This document shows, in pieces, positions 35,229-63,263 of a stretch of DNA of 64,000 nt. Both the position numbers and the translations under genes were made by a program. The stretch comes from Hormiphora californensis (taxonomy: Eukaryota > Ctenophora > Tentaculata > Cydippida > Pleurobrachiidae), in contig CM035358.1 of the NCBI GenBank assembly GCA_020137815.1, positions 1,796,536-1,860,535 on the forward strand, given 5' to 3'. Within the stretch, counting starts at the first letter, position 1; the number at the start of each line of letters is the position of its first letter. Below the pieces are notes generated by a model. The model searched no databases, was not told the origin of the DNA, and was given only the letters and a program-made list of their open reading frames with translations.

Positions 35229-36388
35229 AGCAGTGCTGCACAAGATCATCATTCATTGCAGATACAGCTGAGACACTATGGGATGTATGATACACAGGAA
35301 ACCATTATGTAGTCCCCCCCACTATGATGGGACCTATAACATGTGGGACATGTGGGAGGTTCCCCAAGCAATTGTTATGCGTATGACCTTAAGCAGAAGT
35401 GTAGCACTCGAAGGTACTCTTCCAGCAGAGCTACTAAGTTAGATCTAACTTCCAACAAAGATTAGGAGATCAAGCAAGGTGAACCGAAAACAACAAAGCT
35501 TGAGTGTTGTTTACCGCCCCCTGCTACCCCACAGCATGTTAGGAGACTTTTCAAACAAACCTACACACACACAGTTCTGCAGACAGTCATATTATAATTG
35601 GCACCCTCACAGTAAATTGGCAGTGTGGTTCCGGTGCGACGCATGAGAGGGGGGGGGGGTCTGTGTAGAGCATGCTAACCAGTTTTACAATGTAATTCTT
35701 CTGTGTAGGACAAGGAGAGCTGTTTCTAGGTTTTACACCTGTGCTAATACATCCTTCAGCCACCCCTTGTCCCCGTGTATGCACCAATCAAAACAGTCAC
35801 CCCTCGATTACTGGGTCTTTCTATCCGGGAAAAGGTAATTGGAACGGTTAAATGGAGATTATATACTGTATATTACAGTACAATGGAGACCCAGTGACTC
35901 GGGGGATGACTGCTTTAGGGGACACAGATGATAAACACGAAATCTTGTAACGATATAACATAACTTAAAAACCTGACACACAAAACACAATAACTGCAAC
36001 ATTTAGAAAGTACTAAAGTAGACTCCCAACGATATTTATTGATATTGTCATATTGCACTGCTCTAAAAGTGTACTTGTACTGTGCCTGCAATAAAAACAC
36101 TCAAATGAACCAGTACTAAGAGATCTCTCTCAAGCGTATAGTTCATTTTCATTTCTAGTTAATAACAATATTCATCTTCATATCATGATAATAAGTAATA
36201 ACTTCTAGAATATCTTGAACTCATAAAAAGAACTCAGCCACAGAGAAAGTAAAGATATTCTAGCTTATCCCGATGGCCGATATTACTAAAATTTCCCGAT
36301 AAAAGTTGTCGTTTTATTTTTAATTTCTCAGCATAAAAAACAGTTCACAACTTCAATTTATCTCCATTCATAACTGTTTTTCACTCTC
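33252..36388. other. Intergenic region upstream of the GPCR and downstream of the transporter
   Basis: No supported gene. It contains a hairpin element (33670-33743), a CT tract (35177-35225) and short open frames without splice or family signatures. The 5' regulatory region of the minus-strand GPCR should be between 31382 and here. Confidence 0.5.
33670..33743. repeat. Short GC-rich hairpin element, copy 2
   Basis: Begins CTGTCTGGCGCCGCGACCC and ends GGCGCCGCCATACAG. The ends and much of the interior match the copy at 17251. Confidence 0.85.
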
Positions 36389-52119
<15,731 letters not shown>

Positions 52120-52292
52120 ATTGAGTAAGAGAAGGAGAAACAAGAAAACCTAAGATTGTTCAAATTTTAGGTACTAGACACTGTGTTGGGTATGGGCGAC
52201 AGTTGGATTTTTATTATGCGGAAGTATGGACGAGCTCTCTCATTTATCCACAAGATAAACACAGGCAGGAGGGGATTGTGTATACAGAATGA

Positions 52293-52423
<131 letters not shown>

Positions 52424-53299
52424 GAAGTTCTAGAATGAGTGGCGGTTGTCAGAGAGAAGTTCGGTGTTGTCACTTCAGAGGTTGAGGAAAGGGCAGCAGA
52501 CATAGATCAGTTCATGTTGATTTTACACCGAATATGCTATGAAGAAGCATTATCCCTGGAATATATAAATCTCAACTTGAACTATGATAATAATTGTCTA
52601 GCATAGATTTTGCAAGATCCAAGTAAAAACCCATCGAATTATGCCATGGCCAATATACCAGGTGTGAAACAACGTCTCCTTCAAGCTGCCACACCTCACC
52701 CAGTACAATACAAGATAGATGTTTACCATTTTCCGGGTGTAGAACAACGCACAAGTCAAACTGAACAAACACAAACACACGTGTTTCCATATACCTTCAG
52801 TATTATAGTACAAGCTGTGTGCAGCCCTCGTGCAGACAGCACATTACTGCACAAATACATATCGTAAAGCAATATACCAGGGTATAAGCTATTAGTCAAC
52901 TTTTGGGGTGGGGGTTGGATGGCAGTACCTTACTCAACAAGCTGATGACCATGGGATTGTGAAACTAAAGTAACCTCAAACTCCCAAAGCAATATAATGG
53001 TCCTGGTAATTAAGCAGTTCACAGTGCATTTCAGTACTACCAAGCAGCGTGTGGTGGTAACAAAGCTGCATTAGCTGTCAGCCTAGTAAGTAAATATGGA
53101 ACCAAACTATCAATTTAACATATATTTGATAAGAGCCAAAAAAGTGATATACAGTTAAGTGTCTATCTTCAGTTAAATCATGTAACACGTCCGCTGGTAC
53201 AATTACATACTCGCGTCTAACGTTACATATTTACTAGGTAGTAGGTACACGAACATATCTTGGTTAGAAACAGGGTAAATGGTGGGTATGATGTGTGAG
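52424..53299. other. Intergenic region between transporter and secreted-protein genes
   Basis: No exon is seen. It probably includes the 3' end of the 53300 gene and the promoter of the transporter gene, both on the minus strand. Confidence 0.5.
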
Positions 53300-54019
53300 T
53301 CACAGTGTGACGTTGGGTGATCGGTGGGATGTCGTCGAGTGATTGTACAATATGAAACATTTCAAACCTTTTATTTCAGATGGTATAGGATAAAAACAAT
53401 TAGGCCCAATACAATAACTATCGCTATCGTTTCCATAGTTAAACTCAAGGGTATTCACGACGTCACCTTGCCAATGACTGGTACACTCGGCAACACTCTG
53501 ATAGGAGAACGTGTATTCGAGGACACGAACCCGATTACATGTGACGCTCAGGCTGGTGACATTTTTTGAAATACTCCAAATCATGGAATCCATTTCTTTG
53601 TAGGAGGGCGGAAGTTTTGCAGGGAACGGTAGATTATTATTTTCACAATAGGACATCCTCCATTGTATCGTCGTTGTTTTGTATTTAATCAGAAAGTGCC
53701 CGACGTAACTTCCTTTATCGTTATAAAACCTCGGAACAGCTGCATCACCAGTGCGACTAGTTACAAAATTCGTTTTGAGGAATAGAGGTGTGCTTTCCAG
53801 GTCCAGGCTTTCCTTTTGTGCATTAAAATCAACCTTTTTCCAAGTTCCTGAGAAGATACAGATTTTAAACAGGACGCAAGTCGAAGGCGCCGCCAACTAC
53901 AGAAAGTTTGAAAGTTTAGTTTCAATTTGACTCAGAACAATTTACTAAAAATACGGACCTGCTGTTACGTACTGCGGCATGATAAGGTATCCCAGTACCA
54001 AGGAAGAGAACAGGGCCAT
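53300..54019 (-). CDS. Small secreted protein of unknown function
   Basis: Two exons (53959-54019 and 53300-53847) join in phase 1 to give about 202 residues. The first encodes a signal peptide (MALFSSLVLGYLIMPQYVTA). The mature part has YVGHFLIKYKTTTIQWRMSY, then MIWSISKNVTSLSVTCN, VRVLEYTF and CTSHWQGDVV. This order (W, an IWSI/TSLSVTCN strand, VLEYTF, C, W-DVV) resembles an unnamed secreted domain I have seen in marine invertebrate proteins, but I cannot name it with confidence. Several NxS/T glycosylation sites are present. It lies upstream of the transporter-ankyrin gene on the same strand, but has its own stop and is not its 5' end. Confidence 0.7.
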
Positions 54020-54238
54020 GTTTGGCAGATCCAAAATGATTACTATTCCAGCTACCAAATGTAAATCATCGAAACAGGTTTCAATAGTTAAAGAACTAAA
54101 CGTATGTATAACAAACTGTTTACTGTAGCAGTCGGCAAGGATCGTTTAAACGGAGATGATGGTATACCATCTAATGCTATTCACAAAATCGAGCGAGCGT
54201 CAGAAATCAAGATGCGAGATGAAAGGAGAAGGTGTTAA

Positions 54239-56557
54239 CCCTTTGAGGGCGATAGGTCATATATGACACGGTCCATTCTAGACCGTCTGGAAGGCGCTAC
54301 ATGATGTCTAGGTGGCTAATTTTTTGTCACAAGCTAGTTTTAGGGATTTTGAACCCAAAACCACGTCCAAATCTGCTCGGAAAATCGAAGAAATTTTTTT
54401 ATGGCCCTTCTCGGGAGGCTAATTTAGGCCTTTTTTTTTAAACCCCTATCAAATTTTTGTTTTTGAGGGGCACAAATTATCCTTTGAAGGGATAAAACTA
54501 CTTGACATAACAAATCGAATGCAAAAAACCGCATCAAAAAATATTGAAAATTGAATGAGTTATTAACATTTTAGTCGTTGTATCATATATGACTCTATCG
54601 TCCGTAAGGGAATTCTAGTAACAAATGTCATTTGTGCAAAAGTATGGGTCCAATAGTCAAATTTTATGCTTTGAGGCAGTCTATAGCTATAATTTCTACA
54701 ATCTTAAACGGTTTTTACTAGAAAAATACCCCAAATTCTACATTTTGTATCATATATGACTCTATCGTCCCAATTGGTAAATTCTCCAAAAACATCCATA
54801 ACTCGGTCTAGAAAAGGAGCTAAGAGTCAACTCAGGGCACTAAACTATGTAGAATCATCGCATTAGTGGGGGTAGAGCACATATTTAGGTCGCTATCTTG
54901 CCCCCTAATTGAGATAATTGGACAATTAGCCAATTATCTGTCCCGCGCATGCTAATAAATGAAACTTTGCTTTGGGAAGGAGTTATGAGTCAAATGGGGG
55001 CACTAAAATGTGTAGAATCATCACATTAGTGGGGTTAGAGCACATATTTAGGTCTCTATCTGGACCCCTAATTGAGATAATTGGATAATTAGCTAATTAG
55101 TTGCCCTCCAGCGCTAAAAAATTAAATTTGGCGGAGTATACAAGACAAATGGGGGCACTAAAATGTGTAAAATCGTCGCCTTAGTGGGGGCAGATCACAT
55201 AGCTGAGTTTCTATTCCCGCTCCTAATTGAGATAATTGGATAATTAGCTAATTGACGGTTGCATGATGCCCCCTTTTAACCATAAACCGTGGTTTCTGGC
55301 TAATCCTGAGCTCTTTTGTTCAATCTAAGGCCCTTCTAGCATCCCTTTACCCATTTGTATCACCTTTGAATCGTTTTACACACTAATATAGCACTCTATA
55401 CAACCCTAGACACCGCCTTCAGCTCTTTAGAACCCTCTTGCTTAATCCTAGACCTCTCATAATTTCGAGATCCATATACACCTTCCTAACCGATTTTTTT
55501 TGGGATATCCTATTGCTCCTACAAGACGTTCAACCCCTAATGTACTACAGTTTCCCATTTTATTATTGGACACACGGTTTAGATTCCCCATACATTATTT
55601 CTCCTCATCACTCTCACAATCTCATTCGCCACTAAGGAAACTTCTCATGAACTCCATCGGAAATAAAAATGATCTATAGAAGGCGTTTAGTATGGTGTAT
55701 GAGAGGTCTAGCTAGGAGTAGGATGAAGCAAGGGGGTTGTACAGAGCTGAAGTCGGCGTCTAAGGTTGTATAGAGTGCTATATTATTGTGTAAAACGAGT
55801 CAAAGGTGATACAAATGGGGTAAAGGGATGCCAAAAGATCCTTAGATTGAACAAAAGAGCTCAGGATTAGCCAGAAACCACGGTATATGGTGAAAAGGGG
55901 GCATCATGCAACCGTCAATTAGCTAATTATCCAATTATCTCAATTAGGAGCGGGAATAGAAACTCAGCTATGTGCTCTGCCCCCACTAAGGCGACGATTT
56001 TACACATTTTAGTGCCCCCATTTGTCTTGTATACTCCGCCAAATTTAATTTTTTAGCGCTGGAGGGCAACTAATTAGCTAATTATCCAATTATCTCAATT
56101 AGGGGTCCAGATAGAGACCTAAATATGTGCTCTACCCCCACTAATGCGATGATTCTACATAGTTTAGTGCCCTGATTTGACTCTTAGCTCCTTTTCTAGC
56201 CCGAGTTATGGATGTTTTTGGAGAATTTACCAATTGGGACGATAGAGTCATATATGATACAAAATGTAGAATTTGGGGTATTTTTCTAGTAAAAACCGTT
56301 TAAGATTGTAGAAATTATAGCTATAGACTGCCTCAAAGCATAAAATTTGACTATTGGACCCATACTTTTGCACAAATGACATTTGTTACTAGAATTCCCT
56401 TACGGACGATAGAGTCATATATGACACAGTGGGCCCAGCAAAAACTACATGTCGAAACTTCAAATTTCTTTTTCGAGGTAGTTTGTGGTAATAATATCTA
56501 CTTATAAACGAAAAATTAGAAAAATCTATCGAGCCAATCCTTCTCGTCCTTAAAGGG
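54239..56557. mobile_element. 2.3-kb piggyBac-like fold-back element with TTAA target duplication
   Basis: TTAA stands at 54235-54238 and 56558-56561. The ends are CCCTTTGAGGGCGA and the imperfect inverse TCGTCCTTAAAGGG. From about 54580 to 55440 and from about 55730 to 56430 the sequence is one long, nearly identical inverted repeat, with repeated CATATATGACTCTATCGTCC and CAATTATCTCAATTAGG motifs. No transposase frame. TTAA plus CCCTTT ends is the piggyBac signature. Confidence 0.87.
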
Positions 56558-56561
56558 TTAA

Positions 56562-57204
56562 GAAATACCACAGTATTGGGCGTCTCGGACGAAGAATCAT
56601 GTACAGCTAGCTGCTAGTAGTTGAGACTGATGACCAGATGGGGAATTCTAAACAAGACCTTCCTCGTTCTTAGAGGTGAAGAAAGAAAAGAGATGCGAAG
56701 AAAAAAAAAAGATTCCCGGATCATGATCAATGACCTGATCTTTTCTGGCAGCGGGGCTCAGTGAAAAGAATATGGTTTTGAAGCGTAGCTAGACAATAGA
56801 TGCAGACAATGCAAGCTAGGGGAAACAGAAAGCTAGGAAATAGAGAGGAGATAGAGAGGAAACTTTGTTCTAGACTCTCGTTTCTACAAATAACCGGGTT
56901 TTGTTTATACTCTCTGTAGTCTGTACTGAGGTCTGTATTGAAAGTGAGATCATCCTGAGTCCTGACGTCTCTTCAAGCTCCAGATAACTCGAGTACACTG
57001 TCACCAGCATTAGAACTCGTTATAGTGAATTCTGTGAGACTAATGCTCTGACAGAGGGAACTCGATGAACAAAAACATAGCAAGAGGAAAACAATAGTTA
57101 TAACGACTGAACACATAATATGCCCAATTAAAGGCGATAAAACGCAGCTCTCCCACTCTCAAGCTGGGGAAGGTAGCCGCTTATGTGTCATCCCTCTATC
57201 ACAT
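56562..57204. other. Intergenic stretch
   Basis: No gene is visible. Its right part may be the 5' UTR of the LINE-type ORF that follows. Confidence 0.5.
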
Positions 57205-58254
57205 TTGGTCAGAGCTCCCTTATCTCTGTTTTGCTTGCGAACCGTTGCAAATCTCTCTAATTGTGAGATATCTATCTCTCCTGCTATGAGTGGTAGTACA
57301 GCCTCTGCTTGTAGTTTCAAAGACCGGCTGAGAGTCTATAGTGATGAAAGGGTACAGAGAGGCGTGTATGGTGAAGTGCAGGGCGAGTTATTTGACCTGG
57401 TACGGGACCTGTTTACACATGCTGGTATCAAGGATTCCTTCCCGAAGAGTTTGACTGCCGGACGTAGTGTGTGGGATAGCCTGAAGTGTCCGAGCAAGAG
57501 TAAGATCAAGGGGATAAAGAAGCCAGAACTAGAGGATTTCACAGAGAAAGTGTGCCGTTTCCTGATGGAGAGGTGTTACCCGTTGCTCGACCGTCTGAGT
57601 ACTGAAGTTGAAGACAATGAGAGGAAACTACTGGATAGTCAAGAGGTGCTGATTGTTTCTCAGCGAGCATTGGTTGAGGCACAGGGGCAGCTGGTTAAAT
57701 TGCAGTGTGAGTTGTTAGGGAAGCGAGATAAGGAGATTACTGCTGTGCAGTCTATTGCTGAAGAGGAGATAAAGACGTTTTCCTCAGTTCTGAAAAAGAG
57801 TTGTGACAGTGCTCTAGCTCCGAAACGTATTCGTACTGCAATAACGAGTGCTACAGAAGACAGGACAAGTAACGTGATTGTCCATGGACTATTTGATGAT
57901 CCCAGTGAAAGTAGTAAAGATCTGGAACATTCAGTTTGTGGAGTTTTCGACTACATGGGTGAATGTGTGACTAGTGTTTACAGCATGACGCGTCTCGGAA
58001 GGTACAAGGAGGGTACTGACCGACCTGTTAAACTGCGCCTGTCTGGCCGTGAATTTCGAGATCTGATCCTGTCCCACAAAAGTGGTCTGAAGAAGTCGGA
58101 TAGGTACAAAGATCTGTACATCTCCCCGGACCGTTCCCCGGAAGAGAGAGAGGAGAGGAGGAAGTTGGTGGCTGAGCTGAAGGAGAGGAAGGCGGCGGCA
58201 CCAGGCAAGACCTTTGGGATAAGAGGAGGCAAGGTTATGGAGGTGGTGGTGTGA
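57205..58254 (+). CDS. LINE ORF1-type RNA-binding protein without an ORF2
   Basis: An intronless frame of 349 codons; a better start may be the ATG at 57286 (MSGSTASACSFKDRLRVYS), giving 322 residues. Parts: an N-terminal helical domain, a heptad-rich coiled coil (ERKLLDSQEVLIVSQRALVE) and then an L1-ORF1-like RRM/C-terminal region with SNVIVHGLFDDP, VTSVYSMTRLGRY, RPVKLRLSG and LYISPDRSPEEREERRKLVA. The 3' flank ends in a (TTA)n tract at 58498-58518, typical of a retrotransposed 3' end. No endonuclease or reverse transcriptase follows, so it is either a half-LINE (ORF1-only) element or a LINE that lost ORF2. The open frame is unbroken. Confidence 0.82.
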   Translation: MVRAPLSLFCLRTVANLSNCEISISPAMSGSTASACSFKDRLRVYSDERVQRGVYGEVQGELFDLVRDLFTHAGIKDSFPKSLTAGRSVWDSLKCPSKSKIKGIKKPELEDFTEKVCRFLMERCYPLLDRLSTEVEDNERKLLDSQEVLIVSQRALVEAQGQLVKLQCELLGKRDKEITAVQSIAEEEIKTFSSVLKKSCDSALAPKRIRTAITSATEDRTSNVIVHGLFDDPSESSKDLEHSVCGVFDYMGECVTSVYSMTRLGRYKEGTDRPVKLRLSGREFRDLILSHKSGLKKSDRYKDLYISPDRSPEEREERRKLVAELKERKAAAPGKTFGIRGGKVMEVVV

Positions 58255-58497
58255 GGGCGTGAACGTGAGCGTATTGAACTGTGTTGTTTATGTTTGTGTT
58301 TATGATTTTGACTAGGTTTTGTTACTGGACTTTGAGCATCTGAGCACCGGACTTTTTACTAGATGGACATTTTTTGTTTCTATAGTTTATCTAGAGTTTT
58401 AGGTTTTATATACAGAGGTGAACCGCTCTGAAGCTCCGTAGTACTAGTGTTTTTTGGATTCTGGTACCCTACGGGGTCTGAGCGTGTATATAAATTC

Positions 58498-58518
58498 TGT
58501 TATTATTATTATTATTAT
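58498..58518. repeat. (TTA)n tail of the ORF1-only retroelement
   Basis: Seven TTA units close the 3' UTR that follows the 58254 stop and mark the likely 3' border of the inserted copy. Confidence 0.75.
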
Positions 58519-58761
58519 TATCTCAGGAGAAGAAGAAGCTGTGACAAAACGCGATCGGTCGGCAATATCATGACGGCATTTGTGATAACGTATTCGTGCT
58601 GGATTGTTATGAAGGGTTGACGAGGTGTTATGTCTACGGATGAGCCACGCAGGAAATACGGATGACGAAGAAGAGGACTTAGATAAGAAGACAAGCTTTA
58701 TCACTTTTCATTATTCCAATCTATATTCCAATTTATATTCTCGTTCCCAAAACCCTTCACC

Positions 58762-59418
58762 GAGAGTCGTTACGTGTCACACGCTAAGAGGAAAGCAGCC
58801 TGGGTGTTTAGTGTGTTCAGGACCAGGGATAGAGGGGTTATGGTAACCCTCTACAAGAGCATGGTAAGAAGCCTGCTGGAATACTGCTGCCCTCTTTGGA
58901 ATCCTACCAAGATCCAGGATATCCAGGTTTTAGAGGGGGTGCAACGCTCCTTCACCAGACGGATCTCTGAGTGCAAGGGGATGGATTACTGGCAGAGACT
59001 GCAATACCTGGGCCTTAGCTCCCTGCAGCGCAGGAGAGAGAGATACTCCATTCTCCACATGTGGAAGATCATGCACGGCCTAGTCTCCAATGACCTCAAA
59101 ATAAGGTTCACAACTGGAGGCCGACTTGGAGTTCGAGCTGTGGTTCCCAAATTGACCAAACTGTCCACTATGGCCAAACAGACATCATATGACGGATCCT
59201 TTGCTGCTATGGGACCACGACTATGGAACTGTTTACCTGCAAAACTTAATCAAATTGACGAGTTCCAGGTATTTAAAGTTCAGCTGTCAAGATACCTGAC
59301 GTCGTTTTCGGACTGTCCCCCAGTTACGGGATATGTACGAAGCTCCAGGAACTCTATACTAGACATGAGACTGAACGACGGGGAGTTGCAAGCAAGCGAT
59401 ACCCCGGTCGGAGTGTAA
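58762..59418 (+). pseudogene. 5'-truncated LINE ORF2 fragment (reverse transcriptase C-terminal part)
   Basis: The open frame matches the end of the intact LINE's ORF2 in order and spacing: WVFSVFRTRDRGVMVTLYKS, SMVRSLLEYCCPLWNP, LSSLQRRRERYSILHMWKI, GPRLWNCLPAKL and PVTGYVRSSRNS. Endonuclease and catalytic RT motifs are absent, so this is a dead 5'-truncated copy of a related but clearly diverged CR1-like family. Confidence 0.92.
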
Positions 59419-60728
59419 ACGGCGGCGAATCATCAGAAGTAACCAGAAGTAAGTAACACCCTATACGCTGTTACGTCAGTATGAGACTTGGTACACTTCA
59501 GCTTAATGCCCTAAACACTGCTGCCTTGCGCCCAGTCATGCTGCCTTGCTCCCAGTACAGTTAACCACTTATGAACACGGGTCGTTTCTTAGATAGTTCT
59601 TGGTGAGGAGAGACGAACATAGTATTATATGGTCTCTTTCATAGCCCTTCGCTCCATATTTCTGTTTTTGATGTAGGTACATCAAACATCAAAATACATA
59701 TCAAACTTCTTTTTCTAAAGAGTAATATATCTCTTGTCCTTAGATGCTGCTATAGCATCCTAGTTACATTCCAATGTCTTACCTCACCGTCTCACCACAA
59801 GGGTTGAGACGTAACTTCTTGCATTATACAAGGAGGCATGAGCAGCTTGCTACCAATATGAAAGTTGGACGAGTCACATGACTAGTCCCCTGACCATGAC
59901 TGGACTGACGTTTGCATATTCCGAGACATAATCCGGGCGTTTTTGTTGTATATTACAACTTTGAGTAGAATGCACTAGACCTACCGGCAAAAGATGATCT
60001 CATGGATAAATACTTGAGAGAAACACTTCTTTGAGCAAAACTTCCGAGTTTTGTATTTTATCTTTGTGATATATATAAGAGCTCAAACTAGATTACTCAC
60101 AAAATATATTGCTTCCTCAGGGCACCTAATTATATTTGACCTTCGAGAAACACAATACACTTGTTCCGTGGCGGTTGGGGGTTGCGTCATCCTGCATTTT
60201 TTCAACAGGCCGCACCGCGGTTGGTGCCGCCACTATGAAGTATAGAGTTGCATATATATTTTTCTGTGATTCTCTACTTCATGTCCTACTAGAGATGACA
60301 CATTTTAGCATTTTAATTTTCTCTCTCTGTATCTTCATTTGAGTTTGACGCAATCTTTATGAAGTAGGAGTATAATTTCACTCTTGGGTCATTACTTACC
60401 ACTTCGACTCTGTAAATTTGATTGAAGTAGTTACTGAAGCTCACTATACGCCCTGAACAATATACTGCAACCGTATGCATTAAATGCCTACACTGCAGGT
60501 CGCAGGACAGATTATAATTTGTCTCGCCAAGTGTACATATCAGATTAGTTTACTAACTAGAGTCAACAGTTGAAATACCATGCCTCAAATTGACATGCCT
60601 ATGTGTGTAACCAGGGGTAGTTCGGAGTGTTGGAAGTCGTGTACCTGATCGGGGCGAAATCTTAGCGACCATTTAGCAATTGAAAACTTATCTACCTCCC
60701 CCAAACTTAGTGAAGTGAACTCCGTGCA
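59419..60728. other. Intergenic region upstream of the second GPCR
   Basis: No exon is supported. It is A/T-rich unique sequence and should include the promoter of the GPCR at 60729. Confidence 0.5.
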
Positions 60729-63263
60729 ATGATACTGTTCTGGAACAACACTTATTATGGGAGTCTGGCAAACCATAACAACGTCACAGATGTAAATATT
60801 GATCGGTTAACTATTCATTCAATTACAATTATAGTACCCACATTGTTACTACTTAGTCCGTTACCACTATGTTGTTCCACAACGTGGTTATGGTTTGAAA
60901 TGTTACCATAGTAACCCCATTATCCCGCAGGAGCCGTTTCGCCCGTACATGACGTACTATTATGTTGTCAACTACTTGGTGGGGCTTGTCTTCATCAGTA
61001 GCTTCTTCATAGGGATCAGTTTGAATCCCTTCATCATCTTGTTCAATTGGACCAAGAGACAGAGCGCCATTTCCCTTCTTTTTGTCATCACTGCATGTAA
61101 GTTATAACTATTTGTTAACTCAACAAATAACTATTGTTCTATTCCATGTCCTAGATCTATTCACTGATTTATCGCTTCAGCTACTGAACAATTACATTTA
61201 ACACATGGTTGGTACATTGGTATTCGCATAATTAGCTTTAGTCTGGCTTCGTGATTCGATCTAATGATATGACATAATAGGTTTATGAGTTTCTGGTCTG
61301 TTAGGGATGTACATTTGGGTGGCAAGTGATGCCGTTATTATCAAACCTAGCAAACCCCTTATCTCACTCGACGTGTAATACAATATGCTTGTGGTGAAGA
61401 CACCAGCTCCTAATGTTCCAAAATTAGTCAAAACAAATCCAAAACGCATCAAATATCAACAGCACCAATTTTAGTACAATTCGATTACATGGCTGATCAT
61501 GGCACTTCTTCTAGACTCTTCGCGAGTTATCGCCCACTCCTTCTACCTCTGATCCCCTAATCTGAGTAATATCTTGTTTAGTAATGAACAACAGCTAATC
61601 CCTATAATATCTTCCATACAGCTGCTGATATGATAGTTAGTATTCTGATCCCGCTCTTCTACGCCTCCTTGATGGTCCAGCCCCGGATTATCTTCTACAA
61701 CTACATGTACGAAATGTACATTGTCTGTATCATGTGCACCTTCGGCTGTACTTCACAGGTATACTAATGATTCATTAGTTAATTAACTAATGAGTGACTA
61801 GTTAATTAGTTAATTGAGTAAAGTAAAGCAGGGGTTAGGATCTAAGATTCTAAGGTTGAATGTTACCCTTCTCTAGAGCATCTCCCGTGGCACGCATCAC
61901 AAGGTTCCCATTCTACAGACAAATATAACCATGGGTTGATCCTTTAAACAGGTTACAACGAGCTTGTTGGGTGTGGTAAGACTGATAAAGGTTCTGAACC
62001 CCTTCTACAAGGTCAACAACAAGTACCTTGTTATCTACTGCTTACTTCACGTCGGCTACATGTTTGTTCAGGTACCCGCCAAGTTCTTAACCAATACCAT
62101 GTTGAATCAACATTGTTGACCTCTCCTGAAACACCCCGTAACCATGACGACCCCGTAACGACCCCGTAACCATGACAACCCCAATATCTGTTCCAGGTGA
62201 TATTCATCATCATGTTGATCCTGGGAAAGCTCGAGAACCACAAGAATATCCTACACAAGCTGGTCCTGGCGTGTTTCATCATCTCAACCCTTCACTGCAT
62301 CCTGGGATCCATCTGTTCTGCCATCACTGTGGGCGTTCTTCTGAGGTAACTCAACATTTATAACTTATAAATGCCATGGTTACCTATTAAGTTATAGGTA
62401 ACCATGGCAACCGTTTTCCTGCCAATGGTAAGTTACCACCCATTACCATTCTAAGTGGTGTCTGCCGTCTGTCCAATGTCATTATACAGTTAATAATAAT
62501 TATTATCTGTGACTTGTGAGGTCACAGACAGCAAACGCATATAATATCTAAAAGTGTTAACTGTTTGGCCTATTATACTTCGTTGTGTCTTTCATTTTCA
62601 CCCCGTGATGGTTTTAAGTTTTGTGGTTTATTGATCGGTTGCCATGACAACATGTGTATTTTCAGGAGTACTGCCTCCCAGGATGATGACGGGCTTGTGA
62701 GTGAGAAATTGAGAAGTTCTGTTACTATCCTTCTCATGAATCTTCCTCACTTTATCACCGCTGGTATGTTATACTGCTATAGGTTGTTATAAGTAGTTGA
62801 ATGTACTATGTAGTTAATTGTTTGAATAAATCAAGACAGTCGATAAAAGCCCTCGCCGCTAACAAGAAGACTGGTATATGAATATTGAATAGTTTTGTTG
62901 AGTTACTCAACAAGAATACTAATAGTTTGGTTCCTCGATCAATGATTGTACCACACACTAATTGCAACTCAGAATGCTATACTTCCTCCCTTGTTTTCAG
63001 GCTGCATCTTCACCTCGCTCGTACTCCACTACCCAATGTCCTGGTTTGATATTAACTTCATTTTCTGTCCCATCCTGACCGCCACCCTGAATCCAATCCT
63101 GATTGTGAGCCGGGGAAGTGCCATCCGGTGTATGATCGCCTCCAAAATCCACCTGGCCAAGGCGAGGGTATTGGGCATTGAGGATACATCGGGTGCATCT
63201 GGTTACCATGCAACCAGTGGGGGAAGAACGGCGTCAAGCGTCCTTGGGAACAGCAAGATGTGA
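60729..63263 (+). CDS. Rhodopsin-fold GPCR, second gene, complete
   Basis: Seven exons in one frame give 331 residues: 60729-60791, 60931-61096, 61622-61758, 61952-62071, 62197-62345, 62666-62763 and 63001-63263. The N-terminus has three NxT/S glycosylation sites (WNNTYY and HNNVTD among them). TM1 carries FFIGISLNPFIILFNW (class A N1.50 region). TM2 has SADMIVSIL. TM3 ends GVVRLIKVLNPF, keeping the DRY-motif Arg but not the Asp or Tyr. TM7 reads LTATLNPILIV (NPxxY with Ile for Tyr). The tail is Ser/Gly-rich. Small exons like those of the GPCR at 27739, but the sequences are not close paralogues. Ligand unknown. Confidence 0.87.

Noticed and set aside
53300-54019. Secreted-protein exons as the 5' end of the transporter gene
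   Set aside because: The frame has its own stop at 53300 and the transporter has an ATG exon at 52119 in correct phase.
58444-58846. Frames between the ORF1-only element and the RT fragment
   Set aside because: They run through the TTA tail and flanking sequence with no family match; the RT similarity begins only near 58762 in another frame.
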